This document shows positions 1 through 11,160 of a stretch of 64,000 nucleotides of DNA, one piece after another. Position 1 is the stretch's first letter, and each line of letters begins with the position of its first letter. A program made the translations under genes and the position numbers. A model generated the notes under the pieces. That model saw only the letters and a program-made list of their open reading frames with translations, was not told the origin of the DNA and made no database searches. The DNA is from Cherax quadricarinatus (lineage: Eukaryota > Arthropoda > Malacostraca > Decapoda > Parastacidae): contig NC_091303.1 of assembly GCF_038502225.1 (NCBI RefSeq), positions 29,058,815 through 29,122,814 on the forward strand, in the 5' to 3' direction.

Positions 1-3000
1 CATCCTGTGGTAGAAGGATGGTAGACAGCAACCACCCAGGGAGGTACTACCATCCTGTTGTAGTAGGTTGGTAGACAGCAACCACCCAGGGAAGTACTAC
101 CATCCTGTGGAAGTAGGATGGTAGACAGCAACCACCCAGGGAGGTACTACCATCCTGTTGTAGTAGGTTGGTAGACAGCAACCACCCAGGGAGGTGTGGT
201 AGTAGGAGGGTAGACAGCAACCACCCAGGGAGGTACTACCATCCTGTGGTAGTAGGATGGTAGACAGCAACCACCCAGGGAGGTACTACCATCCTGTTGT
301 ACTAGGTTGGTAGACAGCAACCGCCCAGGGAGGTACTACCATCCTCTTGTAGTAGGTTGGTAGACAGCAACCACCCAGGGAGGTACTACCATTCTGTGGT
401 AGTAGGTTGGTAGACAACAGCCACCCAGGGAGGTACTACCATCCTGTGGTAGTAGGATGGTAGACAGCAACCACCCATGGAGGTACTACCATCTTGTGGT
501 AGTAGACTGGTAGACAGCAACCGCCCAGGGAGGTACTACCATCCTCTTGTAGTAGGTTGGTAGACAGCAACCACCCAGGGAGGTACTACCATTCTGTGGT
601 AGTAGGTTGGTAGACAACAGCCACCCAGGGAGGTACTACCGTCCTGTGGTAGTAGGCTGGTAGACAGCAACCACCCATGGAGGTACTACCATCTTGTGGT
701 AGTAGACTGGTAGACAGCAACCACCCATGGAGGTACTACCATCCTGTGGTTGTAGGCTGGTAGACAGCAATCACTCAGGGAGGTACTACCGTCCTGTGGT
801 AGTAGGTTGATAGACAGCAACCACCCAGGGAGGTACTACCATCTTGTGGTAGTAGACTGGTAGGCAGCAACCACCCAGGGAGGTACTACCATCCTGTGGT
901 AGTAGGCTGGTAGACAGCAATCACCCAGGGAGGTACTACCGTTCTGTGGTAGTAGGTTGGTAGACAGCAACCGCGCAAGGGAGGTACTGCCATCCGGTGG
1001 TAGTAGGCTGGTGACGGCAACCACCCAGGGAAGTATAACCATACTGTGGTAGTAGGTTGTTAGACAGCAACCACCCAGGGAGGTACCACCGTCATGTGGT
1101 AATTGGTTGGTAGACAGCAACCACCAAGGAAGCTAGTACCGTCCTGTTGGTAGAGAACAACCACCCAGGGAGGTACTACTATACTGTGGTAGGAGGTTGG
1201 TAGACAGCAACCACACAGGGAGGTACTACCGTCCTGTGGCAGTTGGTTGATGGACAGCAACCACTCAGTGACGTTCTACCGTCTTGTTGTAGTAAATTGG
1301 TAGACAGCAACCACCCAGGGAGGTACTACCATACTGTGGTAGTACGTTGGTAGACAGCATCCACCCAGGGAAGTGCTACCTACTGCTGTAACAGGTTGGT
1401 AGACATCAACCGCCAATGGAGGTTCTACCGTCCTGTGGTAGTAGGTTGGTAGACAGTAACTACTCTGTGAGATTCTGCCAAACTGTGACAGTAGGTTGGT
1501 AGACAGTAACCACCCATGGAGATACTATCTTCCTGTGGTAGTAGGTTTGTAGAGAGCAGCCTCCCAGGGAGGTATTTCCATATTATTGTAATTCATTGGT
1601 AGACAGCAACCACCCAGGGAGTTGCAAGTACACTGTAGTAGTAGGCTGGTAGACAGTAACCACCCAGGGAGGTACTACTGTCCTGTGGAAGTAGGTTGGC
1701 AGACAGCAACCATCAATTAAGGTGCTACCATACTGTGGTAGTAGGTTGGCAGACACTAACCAACCAGTGAGGTACTACCATACTGTGGTAGTACGTTGGT
1801 GGACAGCAACCACCCCAGGAGGTAATACCGTCCTGTGGTAGTAGGTTGGTAGGCATCAACCTCCCAGGGAGGTACTGCCTTCCTGTGGTATTAGGTTGGT
1901 AGACAGCAACCACCCAGGGAGGTACTGCCGTCCTGTGGTATTAGGTTGGTAGACAGCAACCACTCAGGAAGGTACTGCCGTCCTGTGGTATTAGGTTGGT
2001 GGACATCAACCACCCAGGGAGGTACTGCCGTCATGTGGTAGTAGGTTGGTAGATAGCAACCACCCATGGAGGTGCTACCACACTGTGGTAGTATATTGGT
2101 GAACATCAACCACCCAGGTAGGTACTACCGTCCTGTGTTACCAGGTTGGAAGAGAGCCACCACTCAGGGAGGTGCTACCATACTGAGGTAGTAGGTTGGT
2201 GGACAGCAACCACCCAGCTAGGTACTACCGTTCTGTGGTAGTACTTTGGTACGCAGCAACCACCCACGGGCGTTCTACCATCATGTGGCAGTAGATTTTT
2301 AGACAGCAACCACCCAGGGAGGTGCTATACCATACTGTGGTAATAGGTTGGTGAACAGCATCCACACAAGGAGGCACAACCATCCTGTGGTTGTAGACTG
2401 GTAGACAGCAGTCACCAAGGGAGGTTCTACCGTCCTGTGGTAGTAGGTTGGTAGACAGCAACCACCCATGGAGGTTCTACCGTCCTGTGGTAGTAGGTTG
2501 GTAGACAACAACGACCCAGGGAGGTACTACTATCCTGTGGTAGTAGGTTGGTAGAGAGCAACCACCTAGGGAGGTACTACCATCCTGTGGTAGTATGTTG
2601 GTAGAGAGCAACCACCCAGGGAGGTACTACAGTTCTGTGGTAGTAGGTTGGTAAACGTCAACCACCCATGGAGGTACTACCATCCTGTGATAGTAGGTTG
2701 GTAGACAGCAACCACCCAGGGAGGTATTACCATACTGTGGTTGTAGGTTGTTAGACAGCCCAGGGAGGTACTACCATACTGTGATATTAAGTTGGTAGAG
2801 AGCAACCACACAAGGAGGTACTACAATACTGTGGTAATGGGTTGGTAGACAGCATCCTCCCTGGGAGGTGCTACCGTACTGTGGTAGTAAGTTGGGAGAC
2901 AGCAACCACCCAGGGAGGTACTACAAAACTGTTTTAGTAGTTTGGTAGACAGCAACCATCACGGGAGGCACTACCATACTGTGGTAGTAGGTTGGTAGAC

Positions 3001-5460
3001 AGAAACCACCCAGGGAAATACTATCATCCTCTGGTCGAAGGTTGGTAGACAGCAACCACCAAGTGATGTACTACCATACTGTGGTATTAGGTTGGTAGAC
3101 AGCAACCACCCAGGGAGGTACTGCCGTCCTGTGGTATTAGGTTGGTAGACAGCAACCACTCAGGAAGGTACTGCCGTCCTGTGGTATTAGGTTGGTGGAC
3201 ATCAACCACCCAGGGAGGTACTGCCGTCATGTGGTAGTAGGTTGGTAGATAGCAACCACCCATGGAGGTGCTACCACACTGTGGTAGTATATTGGTGAAC
3301 ATCAACCACCCAGGTAGGTACTACCGTCCTGTGTTACCAGGTTGGAAGAGAGCCACCACTCAGGGAGGTGCTACCATACTGAGGTAGTAGGTTGGTGGAC
3401 AGCAACCACCCAGCTAGGTACTACCGTCCTGTGGTAGTACTTTGGTACGCAGCAACCACCCACGGGCGTTCTACCATCATGTGGCAGTAGATATTTAGAC
3501 AGCAACCACCCAGGGAGGTGCTACCATACTGTGGTAATAGGTTGGTGAACAGCAACCACACAAGGAGGCACAACCATCCTGTGGTTGTAGACTGGTAGAC
3601 AGCAATCACCAAGGGAGGTTCTACCGTCCTGTGGTAGTAGGTTGGTAGACAGCAACCACCCATGGAGGTTCTACCGTCCTGTGGTAGTAGGTTGGTAGAC
3701 AGCAACGACCCAGGGAGGTACTACTATCCTGTGGTAGTAGGTTGGTAGAGAGCAACCACCTAAGGAGGTACTACCATCCTGTGGTAGTATGTTGGTAGAG
3801 AGCAACCACCCAGGGAGGTACTACAGTTCTGTGGTAGTAGGTTGGTAAACATCAACCACCCATGGAGGTACTACCATCCTGTGATAGTAGGTTGGTAGAC
3901 AGCAACCACCCAGGGAGGTATTACCATACTGTGGTTGTAGGTTGTTAGACAGCCCAGGGAGGTACTACCATACTGTGATATTAAGTTGATAGAGAGCAAC
4001 CACACAGGGAGGTACTACAATACTGTGGTAATGGGTTGGTAGACAGCATCCTCCCTGGGAGGTGCTACCGTACTGTGGTAGTAAGTTGGGAGACAGCAAC
4101 CACCCAGGGAGGTACTACAAAACTGTTTTAGTCGTTTGGTAGACAGCAACCATCACGGGAGGCACTACCATACTGTGGTAGTAGGTTGGTAGACAGAAAC
4201 CACCCAGGGAAATACTATCATCCTCTGGTCGAAGGTTGGTAGACAGCAACCACCAAGTGATGTACTACCATACTGTGGTAGTAGGTCGGTAGACAGCAAC
4301 TTCCCAGGGAAGTACTACCGTCCTGTGGTAGTAGGTTTATAGACAGCAGCCACTCAGGGAGGTGCTACCATACTGCGGTAGTAGGTTGGAAGAATCCAAC
4401 CCCCGAGGGAGGTGCTGCCGTCCTGTGGTAGTAGGTTGATAGACAGCAACCACACAGGGAGGTACTACCATTCTGTGGTAGTAGGTTCGTAGACAGGAAA
4501 CACCCAGGGAGGTCCTACCATACTGTGGTAGTAGGTTTGTAGACAGCAACTACCCAGGGAGGTGCTACCGTCCTGTGGTAATAGGTTGGTAGACAGCAAC
4601 TACCCTGAGAGGTACTATGATACTGTGGTAGTAGGTTGGTAGACAGTAACCACCAAGGTAGGTTCTACCGTCCTGTGGTAGTGCGTTGGTAGACAGCAAC
4701 CCACAGGGAGGTACTAACCATCTTATGGTAATTGTTTGGTAGACAGCAACTACTCAGGTAGGTACTACCATACTTTGATAGTAGGTTGGTAGATAATAAC
4801 CACCCAAGGAGTTACTACCGTCTTGTGGTAGTAGGTTTTTAGACAGCAACCACCCAGGGAGGTACTACCGTCCTGTGGTAGTAGGATGGTAAAGAGAAAC
4901 CTCCCAGGGAGGTGCTACCATACTGGGGTAGCAGGTTGTGGACACCAACCAACCAGCGAGGTACTACCTTCCTCTGGTAGTAGGTTTGTAGACAGGAGCC
5001 GCCCATGGAGGTTATACCGTCCTGTGATAATGGGTTGGTAGACAGCAACCACCGAGGGAGGTGCTACCATACTGTGGTAGTAGGTTGGTGGACAGCAACC
5101 ACTCAAGAATATACTACCGTTCTGTGATAGTAGCTCGACAGACAACAACCCCCCAGGGAGGTAATACCATACTGTGGTAATGGGTTGGTAGACAGCATCC
5201 ACCCAGGGAGGTGTTACCGTACTGTGGTAGTAGGTTGGTAGACAGCAAGCACCGTGGGACGTACTACAATACTGTGGTAGTAGGCTGGTAGACAGTAATC
5301 CCCAAGGGAGGTACTACCAAACTGTGGCAGTAGGCTGGTAGAGAGTAACCACCCATTGAGGTACTATCATGCTGAGGTAGTAGGTTGTTAGACAGCAACC
5401 ACCCAGGGAGTTACTACCAGACTGTGGTAGTAGGTTGGTAGAGAGCAAACACCCATGGAA
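1..5460. repeat. 50-bp minisatellite array A (part 1)
   Basis: Head-to-tail units of about 50 bp share the core GGTAGACAGCAACCACCCAG followed by GGAGGTACTACC and a variable middle (ATCCTG, GTCCTG, ATACTG). About 109 copies are present. The first 1 kb is the most uniform, and divergence and small indels increase to the right. Each unit holds an 8-bp inverted repeat, TACTACCA then TGGTAGTA with a five-base loop. A block near 1875-3070 is repeated at 3071-4266 with a constant 1,196-bp shift. Open frames of 60-95 codons on the minus strand are translated repeat, not genes. The array runs off the left window edge. Confidence 0.97.
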
Positions 5461-5826
5461 AACATAAGAACATAAGAACATAAGAAAGGAGGAACACTGC
5501 AATAGGCCTGTTGGTCCATACTAGGCAGGTCCTTCACAATCCATCCCACTAACAAAACATTTGCCCAACCCAATTTTCAATTCCACCCAGGAATTAAGCT
5601 CTGTTAACTCTATCCACTCATATGTAAGTTCTACTCAAATCCAACCCCTCTCACTCATGTATTTATTCAACCTAAATTTGAAACTACCCAGGGTTTTAGC
5701 CTCAATTACCCAACTAGGTAGACTGTTCCACTCATCAACTACCCTATTTCCAAACCAATACTTCCCTATATCCTTTCTAAATCTAAACTTGTCTTATATG
5801 AATCCATTACTGCAGGTTCTCTCTTG
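5461..5826 (-). mobile_element. 5'-truncated LINE 3' end inserted in array A
   Basis: On the minus strand, positions 5793-5635 read an open 52-codon tail containing GKYWFGNRVVDEWNSLPSWV and then a SFKFRLNKY motif before a TGA stop. This W-N-x-L-P ... F-K-x-R-L pattern is the usual C-terminus of ORF2 in CR1/jockey-like LINEs. A short 3' UTR follows and ends at 5461 in an ATAAGAAC-type microsatellite (TTCTTATG on the coding strand), the simple-repeat 3' tail expected of such elements. A TAA codon sits just before the readable segment (about 5794), so the copy is dead and 5'-truncated. The 50-bp array resumes on both sides, so the LINE inserted into a pre-existing array. The clade within non-LTR elements is inferred. 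Confidence 0.82.
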
Positions 5827-6470
5827 GAGTAGGTTGGTAGATAGCAACCACCCAGGAAGGTACTACCATCCTGTGGTAGTAGGTTGGTAAACAGCATCCA
5901 CCCAGGGAAGTGCTACCGTACTGTGGTAGTAGGTTTGTAGACAGCAACCACCCTGGGAGGTACTACAATACTGTGGTAGTAGGTTGGTAGACAGCAACCA
6001 CCAAGGGAGGCTCTACCGTCCTGTGGCAGAAGGTTGGTAGACAGCAACCCACAGGGAGGTACTACCATCTTGTGGTAGTAGGCTGGTAGACAGCAACCAC
6101 TCAGGAAGGTATTGCCATACTGTGATAGTAGGTTGGTAGAGAGTAACCATCCAGGAAGTTACTATCGTCCTGTGGTAGTAGGTTTGTAGAGAGCAACCTC
6201 CCAGGGAGGTATTACCATACTGTGGTAATTGATTGGTAGATAGCAACCACCCAGGGAGGTGCTATCACACTGTGGTAGTAGGTTGATAGACAGCAACCAC
6301 CCAGGGAGGTACTACCGTCCTGTGGTAGTAGGTTGGTAGACAGCAACCACCCAGGGAGGTGCTACCATACTGTGGTAGTAGGTTGGTAGACAGTAACCAC
6401 CGATGGAGGTACTACCGTTATGTGGTAATATGTTGGTAGACAGCCACTACCCAGGGAGATACTTCCGTCC
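5827..6470. repeat. 50-bp minisatellite array A (part 2)
   Basis: The same unit as at 1-5460 continues beyond the LINE insertion for about 13 copies and ends at CTTCCGTCC near 6470. These copies are among the most diverged (unit edges, TGTGGCAGAAGG variants). Phase is not kept across the insertion: about 20 bp of a unit is missing at the junction. Confidence 0.95.
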
Positions 6471-6808
6471 AGCCAAATGCGTGTGATACGAAACCTGTAT
6501 TTGTTTGACACAATGTTAGAATTGCTGGTGTCTTTTTCCGTCTCATAAACATGCAAGGAAATATGTACGTCTTCTACTTACATTTAGGCACACTACTTAT
6601 ACATGTATACATATATGTATACACACCCATCTGCTTTTTCACCTGTTTTTCTAAATAGTTCTCGTTGTTTTTAATTTCTTTCGTCTTGATGGGGAAGTGG
6701 AAAAGAATTGTTTTCTTTCCATAAGCCATGCGTCTCGTGAGCTGCGACTAAACTGCCAGGAACACTGGGCTAGTAACCCCTTCTCCAGTATAAATTACTA
6801 CAAATACA
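6471..6808. other. No gene seen; AT-rich spacer
   Basis: This is ordinary AT-rich sequence between array A and a retroelement fossil. It holds a short alternating run, TACATGTATACATATATG, near 6599. No open frame, RNA gene or repeat family is recognised. Confidence 0.6.
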
Positions 6809-7350
6809 ATGGAGAAAATCTGTAAGAAGCTGGGATATTTGAGTGTGCATAGATGTAATGCAAATGATAAGAAACAAATGATTGCCAGTGTTATGAATGA
6901 AAAGAAGTTTGATGTCATAGTTCTAAGTGAAACATAGCTGAAGGGGGTAGGGGAGTTTCAGTAGGGAGAAATAAATGGGATTAAGTCAGGAGTATCTGAG
7001 ACAGTTAGAGGTAAGGAAAGGGTAACACTAATGCTGAAGGGTCACTTATGGACGGAGAAGAGGGAATATGAATGTATAAATTCAAGGACTACATGGATTA
7101 AAATAAGGGTCGGATGCGAAAAGTTTGTTATAATAAGAGTGTATGCACCTGGAGAAGAGACGAATGAGAGAGAGATTTTGGAAGATGCTTAGCGAGTGTT
7201 TAGGAACTTTTGAAACAAGTGAGAGAATAATTGTGGTCGGGGACCTAAATACTAAAGTGGGAGAAACGGTTAGAGAGGGTGTGGTAGGTAAGTTGGGGTG
7301 CCAGGTGTAAATGATAATGGGGAGCCTTTGATTGAACTTTGCATAGAAAA
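6809..7350 (+). pseudogene. RTE-like LINE endonuclease fossil
   Basis: Reading from ATG at 6809 gives an apurinic-endonuclease-like N-terminal domain. Visible landmarks are DVIVLSET (catalytic-Glu box; the following Trp codon is now TAG), IIRVYAPGEE, and IIVVGDLNTKVGE, the GDxN box near 7230-7270. After one frameshift it reads GVPGVNDNGEPLIELC, a segment typical of RTE/BovB-type endonucleases often annotated as craniofacial-development-protein-2-like. In-frame stops occur after SET, after EFQ, after EDA and near RNF. The copy ends abruptly at about 7350 where a Penelope-like inverted repeat begins. In an active element this domain nicks target DNA for reverse transcription; this copy cannot. 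Clade assignment is from motif memory, not a search. Confidence 0.8.
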
Positions 7351-7615
7351 AGTATTTGAGGTGATCAGTCCCTCAGCCTGGAAAATAACTCTTTATGGAG
7401 CTGAACTCTTCTCCAGGCTGAGGGACTGACCACCTCAAATACTTTTTCTCCAAGATTGATGGACTGATTACATCATATTTGTTTCATTATTATTGCTCCC
7501 TCTGTATTTGACTGAAGAAGCCTACTGTGTAGGCGAAAGGTTTCATCAATTAGTTTACTAAACTATTGCATATGTGTCTTAATCTTCAACTTGTCGGTGT
7601 TTTATACCATTTTCA
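7347..7615 (+). mobile_element. Penelope-like terminal fragment, copy 1 (hammerhead-bearing)
   Basis: The piece begins with a 36-bp inverted repeat (7347-7382 against 7412-7447, one mismatch, 29-nt loop). It continues through a GATGGACTGAT segment to the hammerhead-like core at 7509-7545, then TTGCATATGTGTCTTAATC and ACTTGTCGGT. The same order of blocks (inverted head, GGACTGATCACCTC, hammerhead, GTGTCT, CATGTCGGT) is seen at 16757-16950, so the two are copies of one family. Penelope-like retroelements are known to carry hammerhead ribozymes in their terminal repeats and to show inverted or tandem terminal pieces. No reverse transcriptase of this element is present here. Confidence 0.6.
7505..7545 (+). 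ncRNA. Hammerhead ribozyme-like motif, degenerate
   Basis: Core boxes are in the right order: CTGAAGA at 7512-7518 fits CUGANGA. Stem II follows (GCCTAC with GTAGGC around a TGT loop, 7520-7534), then GAA at 7535-7537. The TGA at 7509-7511 can pair with TCA at 7543-7545 as the base of stem I, which puts U7542 at the cleavage position. The minimal stem III is A7538-U7541, but its second pair is G-G, so activity is doubtful. Compared with the copy at 16849-16900, both stem I (GGA/UCC there, UGA/UCA here) and stem II vary by paired changes. Confidence 0.55.
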
Positions 7616-7800
7616 ACATCATTTTGTCTAAATCATTCTGAAGGTATGTGGTATCTTCCTCTCCAGTTGTCCGTCTAATTTTGTGACATCAGCGAGTTTA
7701 CTCATGATAGTATTTATTCCTCATCAAGGCTGCTAATGTACATTATGAACATAAATTGGCTCGAAACTGATCCTTGTCTATCGACACCTGTGACTGGTCT
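7616..7800 (-). mobile_element. LINE reverse-transcriptase scrap
   Basis: On the minus strand, readable pieces across frameshifts are a GSV-like start, FIMYISSLDE, LADVTKL (the F/Y-A-D-D box with the second catalytic Asp changed to Val) and EDTTYLQNDLDKM. This order matches the palm region of CR1-like LINE reverse transcriptases. The fragment is short, frameshifted and catalytically dead. Confidence 0.65.
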
Positions 7801-8964
7801 CGTTTCTTATTTCACCTCATATGATGATTAAAACACTTGTTGTCTTTAAGAGTCCTTGTTAATAGTTGAGTGGAACCGGGAGGCTTGACGCCTGCCGATT
7901 ACTCAAAAAACTCCTAAATAATTTATGAATGTTCAACTGTTTGATCATTTACTTCAAACTTAAAATTGTTTCAATTTCATTATTGTAATTTGTGCTTGAC
8001 GATTGTTCAACTTTTTAATCATTACTTCAAACTTAAAATTTTTCAACTTCATTGTTTTAAATTGTGCTAAGTTGTAATACTGTATTTTTATATACTATAT
8101 CAAAACTGTAATTCTTCTCTACCTAACTTAGTAAAGCCATATAGAGTGAACTAATATAATATTCAATTTTCTTGTATTCAGTGTAACTCACCAAATGACC
8201 ATATTTACAATTACAACACTGTTATTGCCTTTGTGGAAAATTTTGAGTTTTCCTAAATTCAAAATGTTTATATTTGAAGAATATAATAATTACGTATTAA
8301 AATGTAATGTTGTTTGGACCCTTCGAGAAATTTCGTGTAAGGGGGAATGTGGAACAGCCGGCGGAGTGGCGCCACGTAGGAGATGCCATTTGTAATTTGT
8401 GAACACTAGTTGTCGCCGAAAATTCAGCTAATAATCCGGTGTCTTTGTAGTCAAATTGGAGTTTTTCAGCCTGAATTTGTAATAGGAACCCATGTTAATA
8501 TCCCCTGCTGAAGAAATGGGATAGGAAATTTACGAGACCTCAAGAATTACGTGTAGATAGCGAAAGATGAGGAATATGCCATCACTCACACATGGAACTG
8601 CGCCATTAGTACTTTCATGTAGATCTCCAGCTGGCCAGTGTAGGGTCGAGGTGTCAGGCAGGTTTTGTGGTGTGATCCATCTACAGTAATTATATGGTAA
8701 GTGGTAATAAGAATTTCTTCTGTGTACCCAGCAAGCCTAATTACATACAGTCCACAACTTTAATTTACCAAAGTAGACGGTTTTAATATTGTAATTATTA
8801 ATTTAATGTCAGGTCTAGCTTTTTGTGACAGTGATAGGAAGTGGGCATCGAGGGAATTACAGTCCAGCGACCTACTGTGACTTAAGTCCCACTTATCTCA
8901 CCCAAATTACTTGCAGGTAATAATTCAGGTAATACCCTGTGAACCTCCTGCAGGTAATTTGCTC
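7801..8964. other. No gene seen; AT-rich with a possible LTR edge
   Basis: The stretch is mostly AT-rich and unassigned. At 8338-8350 a purine run, AAGGGGGAA, is followed directly by TGTGGAACAGCCGG. That resembles a polypurine tract abutting the TG start of an LTR, but no partner LTR or clear CA end was found. Open frames here are short and have no recognisable motif. Confidence 0.4.
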
Positions 8965-9098
8965 ACATAATAATAATAATTTCATAAAGCCTTATTTATC
9001 TAAGTTAGGCTTAAGTTTACCCGAAATGCTTTACATATAAAGGGGCTTTTGGCATGTTCACCCAATTGTTACTCAAACATGTAGCATGATAAAATAAA

Positions 9099-9129
<31 letters not shown>
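8965..9129 (+). mobile_element. Possible LINE 3' UTR with (TTA)n tail
   Basis: A segment containing TTACCCGAAATGCT and GGGGCTTTTGGCATG ends in AATAAAATTTG followed by (TTA)n at about 9103-9129. A CCGAAA-type block before a polyadenylation-like signal and a simple-repeat tail is the look of non-LTR 3' UTRs in decapods as I remember them. No coding part is attached, so this is weak. Confidence 0.3.
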
Positions 9130-9130
<1 letters not shown>

Positions 9131-9699
9131 ATTGGCCCATCTATTTAATAACCATGTATAGTGACCCCTCAAGAGGGGGGGGGGAGGCGTCAGAGTGAGT
9201 GGTTTATGGCCCAAGTAATTGGATTGGTTCTCCTCTTCCTTAGAATGAATCTAATTGTCTCTCGTTCCCCAAGGGCTCAGTGGCACCTACAGGTTTACCA
9301 CTTCCCCTAAATTCGTCAATAATAATAATAATAATAATCTCTTTACTATGATATTACATAAATTGTTTTCCTCAGGTCCACAATGTTAACTAATTACTGG
9401 ATAAGAAATTAATGTTAAAAAATGGGCGCCATTTCTTTATTCATTTTCAGTAAACTGGCCAGATTTAATTTTAAGTAAAAAAACTATAAATTTTTCTCTT
9501 CTTCCCAAAATATATTTCGGTTTCCTAGTTATTCATTTAGAGTCGCTTTATTTTTTCTGTTTATCAATATAATGAATACGTGTTCTTAGGAGAATTTGCA
9601 CTGTGTGATGCATAGTATTTACAAGAATATCTCACAGTTCTTTTTGTTTCCCCAGTCAAAACAAGACAGACGTTCACCAGGTCTACTGTATTTTGCAAA
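9130..9699. other. No gene seen; simple repeats only
   Basis: The stretch contains a G10 run at about 9175-9184 and a short (AAT)n at about 9317-9338 in AT-rich background. Nothing else is recognisable. Confidence 0.6.
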
Positions 9700-10683
9700 A
9701 CGACAATGTGAGACCTTTACTGCATAGTTCATGTTATCGTGCTTCTAGTTAATGATAAATATAACAGATTTGCGATCGTTTAAATAAATTTCTCCGTCAT
9801 CTTCAGAGTGCCAACAAGGATCTCCTTCGTCAGAACCAAATCAAACACATTGTTTCCCTCTTGTAGGTTTTGACACAAACTGTTAAAAAAATAGTCATTG
9901 AGGGTGTTTCACTCTCGAGTTCATGCTAAGGAATTCTGGTCAGTTTGCTTAAAAGAATTCCATACAATTAATACATGTTCATATATGGAAATCTTGACTA
10001 TTTCTTTCCAAAGAATTCTCCTTCGGTCGATTTTTAGGTTTGGGGTCGATATTGTACGACAAAATTGGATTATCTTTTCCTTCAGAAATTTGCAGCCTTA
10101 TAGGTTCAGCGTCATTTCTTGCAGATTTCACAACATTCATGGATGTGACAGTTCGTGTTTCCTCTGGCATATAGCGCCATTGCATCCCTGTTCTGCTGTT
10201 TCTATTAGCTAATTAAGAATAATTTAAACCCTTGTATTTATCATTCTGCAAACATATCTCCATACTTCAAATTAAACCATATCTCAGTTATTGCTTTTAT
10301 ATCTATATTTCCTATACAAGCAATTAATTTTAATTCGTTTATCCTGTTCCTTGCGCTATGACAACTTGTATAATTAATAAGGGAGAAGTTTCTCTCATGT
10401 GCCTTCTCAATGTTGTTCTTTGTTTTACTTATACTGTTTCCATCGTCACCAACACACAGTTCTCTGTATTATATTTAGAATGCGTTGTTTTGATCGTTTA
10501 CACATGCACAACGCATTTTCATCCTAAGTAAACTCGTACTTTCAACCTCTATGAGCTTTAAGCTTTTATTTGTGTTAATTTCACAAGTCTTGATATGTGT
10601 AAGCGATTTACTGTTGCAAGATTTCCGAAGTTTCCCAGGCAACTTCTATAACTATTTTTAACCTTCAAACAGGTTACTGACCG
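9700..10683 (-). pseudogene. CR1-like LINE ORF2 endonuclease region, degraded
   Basis: The minus strand, read with many stops and shifts, shows in order: DIKAITEIWFNLK near 10260-10300 (the Glu box of the endonuclease, usually TETW), SARNDAEPIRLQISEGKDNP near 10080-10140, PTRG near 9856-9867 and NVFDLVLTKE near 9822-9853. These are the landmarks of the endonuclease half of CR1-like ORF2. The expected GDFN catalytic box lies where the sequence breaks near 9985 and appears deleted. The region follows the esterase-domain fossil at 10684-11160 on the same strand, the usual order for CR1-group elements, so both are probably one old insertion. Confidence 0.68.
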
Positions 10684-11160
10684 TTATCTCCACTGAACCG
10701 GATTAACATCGAATCCCGGCCTTGAAAGATGGCTTCCATACCTTGTAAACATGATACCTTTGTCGATAAGGGTATCTCTGTTGTCAGTAAAGTTTATCCT
10801 CTTCATAGTATTTACCGAATCAGCAATTAACTCCAATTGCCATGAGTAGCCCTTCGTTATCATCTTTATGCTAGGCAGAATACCGCGTATTATTAGTGTA
10901 TTACACCTTTCTTTAACAATATCAATAACCTTCCTGAACCGCTGCAACAAGTCCTCACTTTGATCCTTTCTGACATCGTTTCCTCCAGTACTCAGGCAAA
11001 CGATCGCTTCATTCCTAGTTCGAGTGAGGTCACCCCTTATCCTGTCAATAAAGTTCCCCATCCCAGAACAAGGAAGGCAAGCACGAATTCTCCGCGATCC
11101 ATATACATTACTAGCGAATCACCATCTACGAGAATGGTTTTCAGTTTGTCTTTCTTCTAG
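10684..11160 (-). pseudogene. SGNH/GDSL-esterase domain of a CR1-like LINE, broken
   Basis: The frame 11061-10684 encodes 125 residues with CLSTGGNDV (block III, G-x-N-D) near residue 22, then LLQRFRKVIDIVKERC, LIIRGILPSI and TRYGSHLSRPG (block V). Before it, in another frame, KTILVDGDSLVMYMDR supplies the GDS nucleophile box at 11115-11123. A one-base loss near 11090 separates the two halves. In block V the usual catalytic Asp (D-x-x-H) is replaced by Tyr. SGNH hydrolases of this form are carried by several CR1-group LINEs, where they are thought to hydrolyse ester lipids. The frameshift and the lost Asp make this copy a pseudogene. A host esterase is unlikely given the LINE endonuclease remnants downstream. 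Confidence 0.75.

Noticed and set aside
5561..5890. 109-codon plus frame at the LINE insertion
   Set aside because: It is the antisense shadow of the minus-strand LINE tail, which shows the recognisable motifs.
1..6470. CRISPR-like repeat pattern
   Set aside because: The units are contiguous tandem repeats without unique spacers, in an evidently eukaryotic retroelement-rich context.
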